From JACRBK01 sp964427955 (GTDB taxonomy: Bacteria > Chloroflexota > Anaerolineae > Aggregatilineales > Aggregatilineaceae), in the NCBI GenBank assembly GCA_964427955.1, contig CAYRWY010000001.1:1-64000 (forward strand): a DNA stretch of 64,000 nt. The letters run 5' to 3'. The position numbers and the translations under genes were made by a program. Below the pieces are notes generated by a model. It was not told the origin of the DNA and did not search any database. It worked only from the letters and a program-made list of their open reading frames with translations. Every line of letters starts with the position of its first letter. Positions within the stretch are counted from its first letter, which is position 1. Shown here piece by piece: positions 53,783 to 62,654 of the stretch.

Positions 53783-54826
53783 ATGGCAAAAGTTACGGAT
53801 ACGAACCTTACAGAACGTCGCAAAGACGAACATATTCGCATCAATCTGGAAGAGCAAGTTCAGTTTCCGCACCTGACCTCCGGCCTGGAACGCTACCGCT
53901 TTCTGCACCAGGCCCTCCCCGAACTCGATCTGGCGGACGTGAACACGCACACGACCTTCCTGGGCAGGTCGCTCGACAGCCCGCTGCTGATCTCGTCGAT
54001 GACTGGCGGGACCGAGCGCGCCCAGAATATCAACCGGGTGCTCGCCGAAGCCGCTCAGGAAGCCCGGATCGCGATGGGCCTGGGTTCGATGCGGGCGGCG
54101 ATTGAAGATGTCACGCTGGCAGATACCTACCAGGTGCGCGCCATCGCCCCGGATATTCTGCTGCTGGCGAACCTGGGCGCGGTGCAGCTCAACTACGGCT
54201 ACGGGCTGGACCAGTGCCGCCGCGCAGTCGAACTGGTGAGCGCCGACGCCCTGATTTTGCATTTCAATGCGCTCCAGGAAGCCGTCCAGCCCGAAGGCGA
54301 TGGCAATTTCGCGGGCCTGCTGAAAAAGGTCGAGATAGTCTGCCGCCAGTTGGAGGTCCCGGTGATCGCCAAGGAAGTGGGCTGGGGCTTCTCGCCGCAG
54401 GCCGCGCGCCAACTGGTCGAGGCGGGTGTGGCCGCCATCGACATCGCCGGTTCCGGGGGAACCTCGTGGAGTGAGGTGGAGTATCATCGTGCCCCGACGG
54501 CCCGCCATGCCCATGTGGCACGGGCCTTTGCCGACTGGGGCATTCCGACCGCCGACAGCATTCGCTACGTGCGCGAAGTCGCCCCGACACTGCCGCTCAT
54601 TGCCAGCGGTGGCCTGCGCGACGGGATCGACATTGCCAAATGTCTGGCGCTGGGGGCCGATCTGGGCGGCGTGGCCGGTCCGTTCCTCAAAGCCGCCGCC
54701 GAATCGCTGGATGCCGTGCGGCAGGTTATCTGGGAACTGGTCGCCCAGCTTCGTGTCGCCATGTTCGTTAGCGGCGCGGCTGATATTGCCGCCCTCCAGC
54801 AAACGCCGCTGTACCCGGTGATCTGA
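53783..54826 (+). CDS. fni: Isopentenyl-diphosphate delta-isomerase, type 2 (FMN)
   Basis: 347 residues. Interconverts IPP and DMAPP with FMN and NADPH, supplying both C5 units for isoprenoids. Signatures: [13 protein letters not shown] at the N-terminus, [52 protein letters not shown] and [12 protein letters not shown], the last two binding the FMN phosphate. ATG 53783 follows AAGGAAC. The open frame upstream is the promoter region, not coding. Its stop abuts the convergent lipoprotein gene with no gap. Confidence 0.95.
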   Translation: MAKVTDTNLTERRKDEHIRINLEEQVQFPHLTSGLERYRFLHQALPELDLADVNTHTTFLGRSLDSPLLISSMTGGTERAQNINRVLAEAAQEARIAMGLGSMRAAIEDVTLADTYQVRAIAPDILLLANLGAVQLNYGYGLDQCRRAVELVSADALILHFNALQEAVQPEGDGNFAGLLKKVEIVCRQLEVPVIAKEVGWGFSPQAARQLVEAGVAAIDIAGSGGTSWSEVEYHRAPTARHAHVARAFADWGIPTADSIRYVREVAPTLPLIASGGLRDGIDIAKCLALGADLGGVAGPFLKAAAESLDAVRQVIWELVAQLRVAMFVSGAADIAALQQTPLYPVI

Positions 54827-55294
54827 TCAAGGTCGGAGCGCGGCGATCTGTTGTTCGGCGTCGTGCAGCGCGTCTCCGGCGGCGCGGGCCGCCAGCCGTC
54901 CCTGGTCGATCACGTCCGGGGACGGATTGGCGCGGGGCTTGAGACATTCGGCTTTCCACAGGTCCACCGCCTGGTTGAGACTGATGGCCGCGCGGTGCAG
55001 CAGGTCTGCCAGCGGTTGCAACCGGTCGTCGTCTCCGGCGCTGATCGTGGCCGGATTGACCACCTCCGGGTAGTCCCCGCACTGGGCCTGCTGGCCCGTG
55101 GCCAGGGCTTCCCAAACCTGGCCGATGGCCTGCTGGGCTTCGACCAGCGCCGTATACTGCTGTTGGAGATCGGGCAGCAGCGCCGGTGTTCCGGGCGGGG
55201 TGGTGGTGGGCGACGGTTTCTTGTCGTCCGCACTGCCGCAGGCGGCTAATCCGGCGACCAGGAGGGTCAGCACGACACAGTGTAGGATGCGCAT
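54827..55294 (-). CDS. Small lipoprotein, function unknown
   Basis: 155 residues. Signal peptide with lipobox LAAC (C19), then a Lys/Pro/Thr linker ([13 protein letters not shown]) and a helical domain of about 110 residues ([19 protein letters not shown], with one Cys pair C63/C106 that could form a disulfide). No family is recognised. It lies nine bases downstream of hemW on the same strand, so probably co-transcribed with it. Confidence 0.65.
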   Translation of the reverse strand: MRILHCVVLTLLVAGLAACGSADDKKPSPTTTPPGTPALLPDLQQQYTALVEAQQAIGQVWEALATGQQAQCGDYPEVVNPATISAGDDDRLQPLADLLHRAAISLNQAVDLWKAECLKPRANPSPDVIDQGRLAARAAGDALHDAEQQIAALRP

Positions 55295-55303
55295 ATTTGG
55301 CCT

Positions 55304-56533
55304 CTAAACGAATTCCCTGAAGACGTAATTGCCCAACAACCGCCCGCGCGAGGTGAGTCGGACGCGGCGGTCCGTGTCGATTTGCAGCAGTCCGGTTTGG
55401 ATCAGCCGGTCCAATTCGTCCCCGTAGACGTCCCACAATTCCCGGTCAAAGCGCGCTTTGAACGCATCGAGCGCCACTCCCTCCTGGACCAGGCGCAGGC
55501 CCAGGATCATCGTCTCGGCCATCACGTCGTCGAGCGTGAGCGTACAGACGTCGTCCGCCGCCGCCGTCAGCGGAAAAGCCAGCGGCGCGGCCTGGGAGCC
55601 GAGGCGCGCGATGTAATCATGAGGGCGCAGCACGTTGGCGTAGCGGGTCCAGGCGGCTCCGCCGTGCGCTCCGGCCCCCAGCCCCAGGTAGGGCAGGTTA
55701 CGCCATACGTGTACGTTGTGGCGGCAGGCGAAGCCTGGTCGGGTCCAATTGCTGATCTCGTACTGCTCGTATCCATCCGCGGCCAGCCGGTCGGAAGCCC
55801 ATTCATACATGTCGGCGGCCAGGTCGGGGTCGGGATAGCTGACTTTTCCCTCTTCCACCCACTGCTGCATGGGCGTAGCGTCCTCGATGCTCAGGCTGTA
55901 CAATGAGAGGTGGGTTGGGGCCAGATTGATGGCCATCTCCAGATTATGCTGCCACTGGCTCAAGGTTTGACGTGGAATCCCGTAAATCAAGTCCAGGTTG
56001 ATATTGTCAAAACCGGCAGCGCGCGCCATTTCGACGCTGGCCCGAACGTCGTCTGGAGAATGCCGCCGCGCGAACAACCGCAGTTCGTCGGGCTGCGCGG
56101 ACTGCATTCCCAGGCTCAGGCGGTTGACGCCCGCCTGCCGAAGTCGGGCCAGGTGATCGGGAGATACCGTCCCGGGGTTCGCTTCCAGCGAGATTTCGGC
56201 GTCAGGGGCGAGGTCGAAATGCTCCGCGCAGGCGCGCACCAGGGTGCCGATCCGGTCCGGCGGCACTAAACTGGGTGTTCCTCCGCCAAAATAGATGGTG
56301 TGGACCGCGTGGCGTACCGGACTCTCCACCCACCGGATCTCACGCTCCAGGGCGTCCAGGTAGGATGGCATCAGGTCGGTCAGCCCGGCATAGGTGTTGA
56401 ATGCGCAGTAGCTGCACCGCGTCCGGCAGAACGGGATATGCAGGTAGAGCGCCAGGGCGTCGGTGGGGAGATGTTCGGATGTTGTAAGGACTTGGGCGGT
56501 GTTGGATGTATCAATCATCCTCTGTCCATTCAC
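55304..56533 (-). CDS. hemW: HemW-like radical SAM protein
   Basis: 409 residues. Radical SAM fold with YLHIPFCRTRCSYCAF (the three cluster Cys) and the SAM-binding GGGTPSL. HNVHVWRNLPYLGLGAGAHG is the HemW signature separating it from true HemN; a winged-helix-like C-terminal domain follows. HemW binds haem and is thought to insert it into haem enzymes; it does not oxidise coproporphyrinogen. Start is GTG 56533 or ATG 56518; the first 25 residues are not conserved. Confidence 0.9.
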   Translation of the reverse strand: MNGQRMIDTSNTAQVLTTSEHLPTDALALYLHIPFCRTRCSYCAFNTYAGLTDLMPSYLDALEREIRWVESPVRHAVHTIYFGGGTPSLVPPDRIGTLVRACAEHFDLAPDAEISLEANPGTVSPDHLARLRQAGVNRLSLGMQSAQPDELRLFARRHSPDDVRASVEMARAAGFDNINLDLIYGIPRQTLSQWQHNLEMAINLAPTHLSLYSLSIEDATPMQQWVEEGKVSYPDPDLAADMYEWASDRLAADGYEQYEISNWTRPGFACRHNVHVWRNLPYLGLGAGAHGGAAWTRYANVLRPHDYIARLGSQAAPLAFPLTAAADDVCTLTLDDVMAETMILGLRLVQEGVALDAFKARFDRELWDVYGDELDRLIQTGLLQIDTDRRVRLTSRGRLLGNYVFREFV

Positions 56534-56538
56534 GGTGA

Positions 56539-56592
56539 TTGCGGGAACCCTGTAGGATAACTATAATAACCACAAACGGATTCGCCATCCAA
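56539..56592. promoter_or_regulatory. Overlapping divergent promoters hemW / signalling operon
   Basis: Rightward: TTGCGG (56539-56544), 17-base spacer and TATAAT (56562-56567). Leftward: TTGGAT (56592-56587), 17-base spacer and TATTAT (56569-56564). The two -10 elements share bases, so initiation in the two directions probably competes. Confidence 0.6.
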
Positions 56593-56628
56593 AGTTAACA
56601 TCTACCACGGATAATAAAGGCGGCGCTC

Positions 56629-58536
56629 ATGGTCGATACGCAAAAATTCGCCGGTAATCTGCCTGATCAACCCTCGGGAGAAAACACCCTCCAACCGGGT
56701 TCTGTGCTCCAGGGCCGTTACCGGATCACAGGGGTGATCGGGGTCGGCGGTATGGGGTCAGTGTATCAGGCCCGGGATCTGCGCTTTCCTAACGTGACCC
56801 GGTATGTGGCCGTCAAGGAAATGCTCAATCTCTCGACCGACCAGGGAATGCGCGAGATGATGTTCAAGACTTTCGAGCGCGAGTCGGACATGTTGGCTTC
56901 CCTCAGCCACCCCGCCGTCCCCAAAATCTACGAATACTTTCCGAGCAAGACCCGCGCTTACCTCGTGATGGAATATATCAACGGGCGCGACCTGGAAGCC
57001 ATCGTCAATTCCACCCTCGATTTTTTGCCGATCGAAACCGTCTTGAAGTGGGCGCTGGACCTGTGTGACGTCCTGGGCTATCTTCACCGCCAGGACCCGG
57101 TGCCGATCATCTTCCGCGACGTGAAACCCTCGAACATCATGGTGGACCAACACGGCCAGATCCGCCTGGTGGATTTCGGGATTGCCAAGATTTTCCAGGA
57201 AGGCCAGAAAGGGACCATGATCGGGACGGAAGGGTATTCGGCCCCGGAGCAGTATCGCGGCGAGGCCAGTCCGTCGAGTGATGTGTACGGGGTCGGCGCC
57301 ACGCTGCATCACATCCTGACGCGGCACGATCCGCGCCTGGAGCCGCCCTTCACCTTTGGGGATCGCCCCATCCGGGCTGCGAATCCGGCGGTTCCGGAGG
57401 AACTCGAATCGATTGTGATGAAGGCGTTGGGTTTCAAGCCGGACGAGCGGTATCAAGACGCCGCTTTCATGAAAGAAGCCCTCGAAAAGATCACCCAACC
57501 GAATTCCATCTCGCTGCGTCTGCTCGAACCGGAACCGGCGCCGTCCGAGACTTCGCTGTGGGAGCAGGCCGGGGGCGTTCAACCGCTGTGGGTCTTCAAG
57601 TGCGAGGATGAAGTTCGTTCGTCTCCGGCGGTCTACAAAAACGTCCTCTATGTGGGGACGCATGACTACAACCTCTACGCCCTGACCGCCACCGAAGGCG
57701 CTTTCAAATGGAAGTATCCGACTCAACAGCGCGTGGTGTCTTCTCCGGCAGTCGCTGCTCAGGAGAATCTCGTGGTGTTCGGGTCGATGGACAACCAGTT
57801 GTATGCGCTGGATATCCGCACCGGGCAGGTGAGCTGGTCGGTGCGCACCGGGGGACCGGTTCAATCCTCGCCGAGCATTGCTCACGGCCATGTCTTTTTT
57901 GGCAGCGACGATGGACGGCTGTATGCGGTGCGGTTGTCTACCGGGCGAGTGCAGTGGACCTGGTCGGGCGGGCTGCCGATTCGATCTCGTCCGCTGGTCA
58001 CCGGAGAATTCATTGTGGTCGGTCTCGAATCCGGCGAAGTGGTCGGCCTCGACCTGTCCGGCAAGATCATCTGGCGCTTCAAGGCCAAGCGCGGCGTGGC
58101 CTCGTCGCCCCTGGAACACGAGGGCCTGGTCTATTTCGGTTCGATGGACTGGCAGGTCTACGCCCTGGACATCACGCGGGGTTGGAAGGCCTGGGAGTTC
58201 CGGACGAGCAAGGCCGTGATCTCGTCGCCGAGTTATGGCGATGAAAAAATCTTCGTGGGTTCCGCCGACGGCAACCTGTATGCCATCGACGCCTCAAGCG
58301 GTCGCGAACGCTGGCGCTTTGAAACGGGAGGGCAGATCACTTCGTCGCCGGCCTATGCCGATGGGGTCGTGTATTTTGGGGGGATTGACGGGTATATCTA
58401 CAGCGTCGAAGCGAAGAACGGTCAGATGCGTTGGAAATACGAGACCAAGGGAGCGGTGCCGTCTTCTCCCACCGTTCAAGAGGGCATCGTGTATATCGGT
58501 TCAATGGATCATTGTGTATATGCGCTGAAGGCATAA
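56629..58536 (+). CDS. Ser/Thr protein kinase with eight-blade PQQ-like propeller
   Basis: 635 residues. Kinase domain at about 28-290: G-loop GVIGVGGMGSVYQA, VAVKEM (Lys), IIFRDVKPSNIM (catalytic Asp, with Phe instead of the HRD His), VDFGIAK and SAPEQY. From about 310 come eight repeats of about 40 residues, each with S-S/R-P near the start and V-x-x-G-S inside (VVFGSMDNQLYAL, IFVGSADGNLYAI), a PQQ/YWTD-type propeller. No membrane helix is seen, so the whole protein should be cytoplasmic; in the usual bacterial receptor kinase the propeller is outside. It leads a seven-gene operon. Confidence 0.92.
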   Translation: MVDTQKFAGNLPDQPSGENTLQPGSVLQGRYRITGVIGVGGMGSVYQARDLRFPNVTRYVAVKEMLNLSTDQGMREMMFKTFERESDMLASLSHPAVPKIYEYFPSKTRAYLVMEYINGRDLEAIVNSTLDFLPIETVLKWALDLCDVLGYLHRQDPVPIIFRDVKPSNIMVDQHGQIRLVDFGIAKIFQEGQKGTMIGTEGYSAPEQYRGEASPSSDVYGVGATLHHILTRHDPRLEPPFTFGDRPIRAANPAVPEELESIVMKALGFKPDERYQDAAFMKEALEKITQPNSISLRLLEPEPAPSETSLWEQAGGVQPLWVFKCEDEVRSSPAVYKNVLYVGTHDYNLYALTATEGAFKWKYPTQQRVVSSPAVAAQENLVVFGSMDNQLYALDIRTGQVSWSVRTGGPVQSSPSIAHGHVFFGSDDGRLYAVRLSTGRVQWTWSGGLPIRSRPLVTGEFIVVGLESGEVVGLDLSGKIIWRFKAKRGVASSPLEHEGLVYFGSMDWQVYALDITRGWKAWEFRTSKAVISSPSYGDEKIFVGSADGNLYAIDASSGRERWRFETGGQITSSPAYADGVVYFGGIDGYIYSVEAKNGQMRWKYETKGAVPSSPTVQEGIVYIGSMDHCVYALKA

Positions 58537-58555
58537 TCTGCCGGAGAACAATTCT

Positions 58556-59599
58556 ATGGATTTCTTGCGCCGAGTGTTGGGCCTATCAACGGACTCGAGT
58601 CCTCTGTCTACCGACGATGACGTCGTCATCACGAAGGGGGAAAATGCCTTACCGGCTGCACAGCCTGAGCCAGTGATCGCGGCTCCACCTTCTCCGCCTG
58701 CGGTTGAGCACAAGCCTTCCCCAGCCGCCGCGGAGCAGGATGCGCCGACCGCCAAAGGGGAGCAGGTGGTATTGGCCGGGACGCGGCCTCTGCCGCCCCT
58801 TGAGACGATGGTCGCCAAGCCAGGGCAGCGGCTGCGTTTTGGCCAACTGAGCGATGTGGGGATGGTGCGGGGCAACAATCAGGACTCGATGCTCGGCATG
58901 GTCGCTTCCAGTTCGATGAACGATAACCTGCCCGATTTTGGCCTGTTTATCGTCGCGGATGGGATGGGCGGTCACCAGGAAGGCGAGCGCGCCTCGGCCA
59001 TCACCGCCCGCATGGTGTCCAAATACATGGTGAGCGAGATTTTGACGGCGCTGCTCGACCAGCGCATGAACGATCCCGATCGTCCGTCCATCGCCGAAGT
59101 GCTGCGCGCCGCGGTCCAGAAGGCTAATGAGGCCGTGACCGAAGAGATTCCCGAAGGCGGCACGACGGCGACGGCGGCGGTTATCCTGGGGGACCTGGCC
59201 TACATCGCGCACGTGGGCGACAGCCGGGCTTACCTGATCTCCGACGAGGGGATCGAGCAGATCACGCGCGATCACTCGCTCGTCCAACGCCTGATCGAGC
59301 TGGATCAACTCACGCCGCAGGATGCACTCGACCATCCGCAGCGCAATGTGCTGTACCGGGCCATTGGCCAGAGCGAGACCCTGGATGTCGACGCGATCAC
59401 CCGCCGTCTTCCGCCGCGTTCGAGGCTGCTGCTGTGCAGCGACGGGTTGTGGAACATGGTGGCCGAAGACAATATCCTGGCGGTGTTATCCAAGCATCGT
59501 GCCAATCCGCAGGATGCGTGTAACGAGCTGGTGAAGTTAGCGAATGAGCGGGGTGGTCCGGACAATATCACGGTCATTATCGTTCAAGTGCCGGGCTAA
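58556..59599 (+). CDS. PP2C-type Ser/Thr protein phosphatase
   Basis: 347 residues. A Pro/Ala-rich N-terminal extension of about 90 residues precedes a PP2C domain with SDVGMVRGNNQDSM, VADGMGGHQEGERAS (metal Asp-Gly), HVGDSRAYLI, LCSDGLWNMV and GGPDNITVII. It would remove phosphate from the targets of the adjacent kinase. 19-base gap to the kinase gene. The Glu of the usual N-E-D motif is Gln here; catalytic Asp residues are intact. Confidence 0.92.
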   Translation: MDFLRRVLGLSTDSSPLSTDDDVVITKGENALPAAQPEPVIAAPPSPPAVEHKPSPAAAEQDAPTAKGEQVVLAGTRPLPPLETMVAKPGQRLRFGQLSDVGMVRGNNQDSMLGMVASSSMNDNLPDFGLFIVADGMGGHQEGERASAITARMVSKYMVSEILTALLDQRMNDPDRPSIAEVLRAAVQKANEAVTEEIPEGGTTATAAVILGDLAYIAHVGDSRAYLISDEGIEQITRDHSLVQRLIELDQLTPQDALDHPQRNVLYRAIGQSETLDVDAITRRLPPRSRLLLCSDGLWNMVAEDNILAVLSKHRANPQDACNELVKLANERGGPDNITVIIVQVPG

Positions 59600-59618
59600 G
59601 CGGGATTTGGGGCGGCTG

Positions 59619-61106
59619 ATGGACGCATCACAGAATCTATATGCAATTCTTGGCATTCCTCCCGAAGCAACTCAAGAACATATTCGGGAGGCCTACCGGG
59701 TCATGGCGCGACGTTTCCATCCCGATGCCAACCCGAACGAAGGAGCAGATATCCAGTTTCGGGATATTGCCGCGGCTTATGAGGCTCTGGGGAATCCTCG
59801 ACTCCGTGCTCAATATGATGCGTCTCGACGGAAGTTCCAGGATGAGCCGAACTACTTTACGCTGCGGGTGACGCCGAGCAAGCGGGTGTTGAACACGCTC
59901 GGTGAGCCACAGGTGCTCTACCTGCTCATGGAAGTGATCCCGATGCGCCAGGAGAACGACCGGACGCAGCACACGGCGCCGCTCAACCTGACCCTGGTGC
60001 TGGACCGCAGTACGTCGATGCGCGGGGCGCGGCTGGACAAGGTGAAGATCGCCGCTCACCAGATCATCGAGCAGCTTTCGCCGGACGACGTGCTCTCCAT
60101 CGTCAGTTTTGGCGACCGGGCCGACGTTTTGATCCCGGCCAGCACGGTGCAAGACAAATCGTCCCTGCGCGCCATCGTGAGTATCATGCGCGCCGAGGGA
60201 GGCACCGAAATCTATCACGGTTTGGCGGCAGGGGTCGAGCAGTGCCGCCGCTATCTGGGTCCGCGCCTCGTCAATCACGTCGTACTGCTCACCGATGGCC
60301 GGACCTTTGGCGACGAGGAACGCTGTCTTGATCTGGCCAGGCACGCCGCGGACGAAGGGATCTCCATCAGCGCGATGGGGATTGGCGAAGAGTGGAACGA
60401 CGTGTTCCTCGATGCGTTGGCGTCTGGCACGGGGGGGACGTCGGCGTACATCAACTCCCCTTCGGCGGTCGTCCGTTTTCTGAACGAGCGTGTGCGCAGC
60501 CTCGGCGATTCGTTTGCCGAGCGTCTGCACCTGTCGATTGCGCCCGATTCGGACGTGGTCCTGGAATCGGTCTTCAAGCTCACGCCTACGCCGCAGCCGC
60601 TGCAAACCAAGCCGCACCCGATCCCGATTGGTGGGTTGGAATACAACCGGCCTATGTCGGTGCTGATCCAACTGCAAATGCCGCCCAGCACCAAGACCGG
60701 CTTCCGCTCGGTCGTGCGCCTGGATGTAACAGGCGATGTCCTGGTGGAGGACCGGCAGGCCTACAAAGTCCTTAGCGACATTTCGGTCGAGATTGCCCAG
60801 AATCCCACCCCCGAAGAACCCCCACTGGCGATCCTCGATGCGTTGGGCAAGCTGACGCTCTACCGGATGCAGCAGAAAGCCGAGTCGGCGGTCACCTCCG
60901 GCAATGTCGTCGAAGCGACCCGCCGGTTGGAGAACCTGGCGACCCGGTTGCTGGCTGCCGGGCAGGAGGAACTGGCCCAGATGGCGATGGTCGAGGCGCG
61001 CCGGGTGTCACACACCAATATGCTTTCGGAAGAAGGACGTAAGACGCTCAAATTTGGGACGCGCTGGCTGTTGGCTCTGCCCGAGCCTGGGGAGGCGGGT
61101 GGATGA
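59619..61106 (+). CDS. J-domain/von Willebrand A-domain fusion protein
   Basis: 495 residues. Residues 1-70 are a DnaJ J-domain (NLYAILGIPPEATQEHIREA, then HPD in RRFHPDANPN), which stimulates DnaK. A VWA domain at about 130-310 has an intact MIDAS: DRSTSM and the later LLTDGRTFGDE. A beta-sandwich and helical tail follow (EATRRLENLATRLLAAGQ), as in bacterial VWA proteins of the YfbK/Vault-like type. ATG 59619 is chosen because the J-domain starts there; the longer frame overlaps the phosphatase. No zinc-finger or DnaJ C-terminal domains. Overlaps the FHA gene by four bases. Confidence 0.9.
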   Translation: MDASQNLYAILGIPPEATQEHIREAYRVMARRFHPDANPNEGADIQFRDIAAAYEALGNPRLRAQYDASRRKFQDEPNYFTLRVTPSKRVLNTLGEPQVLYLLMEVIPMRQENDRTQHTAPLNLTLVLDRSTSMRGARLDKVKIAAHQIIEQLSPDDVLSIVSFGDRADVLIPASTVQDKSSLRAIVSIMRAEGGTEIYHGLAAGVEQCRRYLGPRLVNHVVLLTDGRTFGDEERCLDLARHAADEGISISAMGIGEEWNDVFLDALASGTGGTSAYINSPSAVVRFLNERVRSLGDSFAERLHLSIAPDSDVVLESVFKLTPTPQPLQTKPHPIPIGGLEYNRPMSVLIQLQMPPSTKTGFRSVVRLDVTGDVLVEDRQAYKVLSDISVEIAQNPTPEEPPLAILDALGKLTLYRMQQKAESAVTSGNVVEATRRLENLATRLLAAGQEELAQMAMVEARRVSHTNMLSEEGRKTLKFGTRWLLALPEPGEAGG

Positions 61107-61603
61107 AAACCTGTCCGTACTGTGCCTATACCAACCGCGAAGGGGTATTCTTCTGCGAAGAGTGCGGCCATCCGTTTCTAGGCAAGCAGGATGCGTTGTC
61201 TACCACCCAACTCGTCCCGGAAGATCACGCCAATTCGCACGGGCGCATGACCTGGGGCACGGCCCGCTTTGACTCGGGATCTTCCGTGATCATCCGCGTG
61301 CGTGATCATTCGGAGTCGATCCGGTTGGATACGCGGGATGAGCTGCTGTTTGGCCGATCCGATCCGAAATCGGACCTGGTGCCTGATTTCGACCTGGCGG
61401 TGTTCGGCGCCGCGGAGCAGGGGGTGTCGCGTCGTCACGCCCTGATGAAGCGCGGTGAGGATACGTTGACCCTGGTGGACCTGGGCAGCACCAATGGGAC
61501 TTATCTGAACGGGCAGCGGTTGATTCCCAATCAGCCGCGGGTCGTCCGTGATGGTGACGAAGTTCGTATGGGGCGGTTAGTTTTCCATGTCTTTTTCAAA
61601 TAG
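61103..61603 (+). CDS. Zinc-ribbon and FHA-domain adaptor
   Basis: 166 residues. N-terminal zinc ribbon with two pairs, CPYC and CEEC, about 12 residues apart. FHA domain at about 75-160: LLFGRSDP, GVSRRHALM and DLGSTNGTYLNGQRL, the residues that bind phosphothreonine. It is the likely reader of the kinase in this operon and may bring phosphorylated partners together. Start overlaps the VWA gene by ATGA-type overlap. Confidence 0.92.
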   Translation: MKTCPYCAYTNREGVFFCEECGHPFLGKQDALSTTQLVPEDHANSHGRMTWGTARFDSGSSVIIRVRDHSESIRLDTRDELLFGRSDPKSDLVPDFDLAVFGAAEQGVSRRHALMKRGEDTLTLVDLGSTNGTYLNGQRLIPNQPRVVRDGDEVRMGRLVFHVFFK

Positions 61604-61629
61604 ATTTCGGGACAAAGGTAGCCGTTGAG

Positions 61630-61869
61630 ATGCACACACTTCTGATTCATGTTTCCAATGAAGAAGCCATCATGGCGGAGGTTGAAACTCTCCCTCTGCC
61701 GACGGACTTGACGATCACGTGTACGAACCCTCGTCGGCGAGATGGCAAAGACTTGCATTACGTTCAGCCGGAAGTGCAGACGATCATCCTTCCCTGGCAC
61801 CGGATTAATTTCGTCGAGATTATGCCGTCGCGCGAAGAAGAAGAGATCATCAGCTTCCTGGCTGACTGA
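61630..61869 (+). CDS. Conserved-looking 79-residue protein
   Basis: 79 residues, no signal or membrane segment. Central beta-like stretch VQTIILPWHRINFVEIMPS and acidic C-terminus (SREEEEIISFLAD). No family is recognised; it is too short for a roadblock domain. Because it lies tightly between the FHA and response-regulator genes (26 and 27 bases), it is probably a real part of the operon. GTAGCCGTTGAG precedes the ATG. Confidence 0.65.
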   Translation: MHTLLIHVSNEEAIMAEVETLPLPTDLTITCTNPRRRDGKDLHYVQPEVQTIILPWHRINFVEIMPSREEEEIISFLAD

Positions 61870-61896
61870 CGCTGTTCACCTGGAGAAGAGATCACC

Positions 61897-62640
61897 ATGT
61901 CGTCCGTCAAACCGCCGCGCCCACTTCCCCGCGATGCCAAGCGCATCCTCGTGGTGGATGATGAGCCGCGCATGATCGGTTTTATTCGCATGAACCTGGA
62001 ACTGGAAGGTTATCAGGTCTTGGAAGCGCATAATGGTCTGGCGGCCCTGGAAGCCATCCGTACTCAGCTTCCCGATCTGGTGCTGTTGGATGTCATGATG
62101 CCGGAACTGGATGGGTTCGAGACGCTGCGGATGCTGCGCGAGTTTTCCAGTATCCCGGTGATCATGCTCACGGCGAAAGGCGAGGAGGACGATAAGGTTT
62201 ATGGCCTGGAACTGGGGGCCGACGACTACGTGACCAAGCCTTTCGGATCGCGTGAGCTGTCCAGCCGGGTGCGCGCGGTGCTGCGCCGGGCGGATATGCC
62301 CAGCGCATCTCCTGAGCAGGCCGTTTTGAAGGTCGATGACCGCCTTAGTGTGGATTTCAACCGGCGGGAGGTGATCGTCGCCGGGGAGCACATCAAGCTG
62401 CGTCCTACCGAGTACCGGCTGTTGTACCACCTGATCGAAAATGCGGGCTGGACGGTCCCGCACGAGCAGTTGTTGGCGAAGGTCTGGGGCTATGAATATC
62501 GCGACGAAACGCACTACGTGCGCCTCTATGTGAACTATCTGCGCGAAAAAATCGAGGAAGACCCGTCTGATCCCAAGTACATTCTGACCGAACGCGGTGT
62601 TGGCTACCGGTTTGTGGACTTCAAGCGTGAGAAGGACTGA
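61897..62640 (+). CDS. OmpR/PhoB-family response regulator
   Basis: 247 residues. Receiver domain ([10 protein letters not shown], phosphoacceptor [34 protein letters not shown]) and a winged-helix DNA-binding domain ([20 protein letters not shown], then [17 protein letters not shown]). No histidine kinase is nearby, so phosphorylation by a remote kinase or by the operon's Ser/Thr kinase is open. It may control the operon's targets. Confidence 0.94.
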   Translation: MSSVKPPRPLPRDAKRILVVDDEPRMIGFIRMNLELEGYQVLEAHNGLAALEAIRTQLPDLVLLDVMMPELDGFETLRMLREFSSIPVIMLTAKGEEDDKVYGLELGADDYVTKPFGSRELSSRVRAVLRRADMPSASPEQAVLKVDDRLSVDFNRREVIVAGEHIKLRPTEYRLLYHLIENAGWTVPHEQLLAKVWGYEYRDETHYVRLYVNYLREKIEEDPSDPKYILTERGVGYRFVDFKREKD

Positions 62641-62654
62641 TTGAGGAGGACGGC

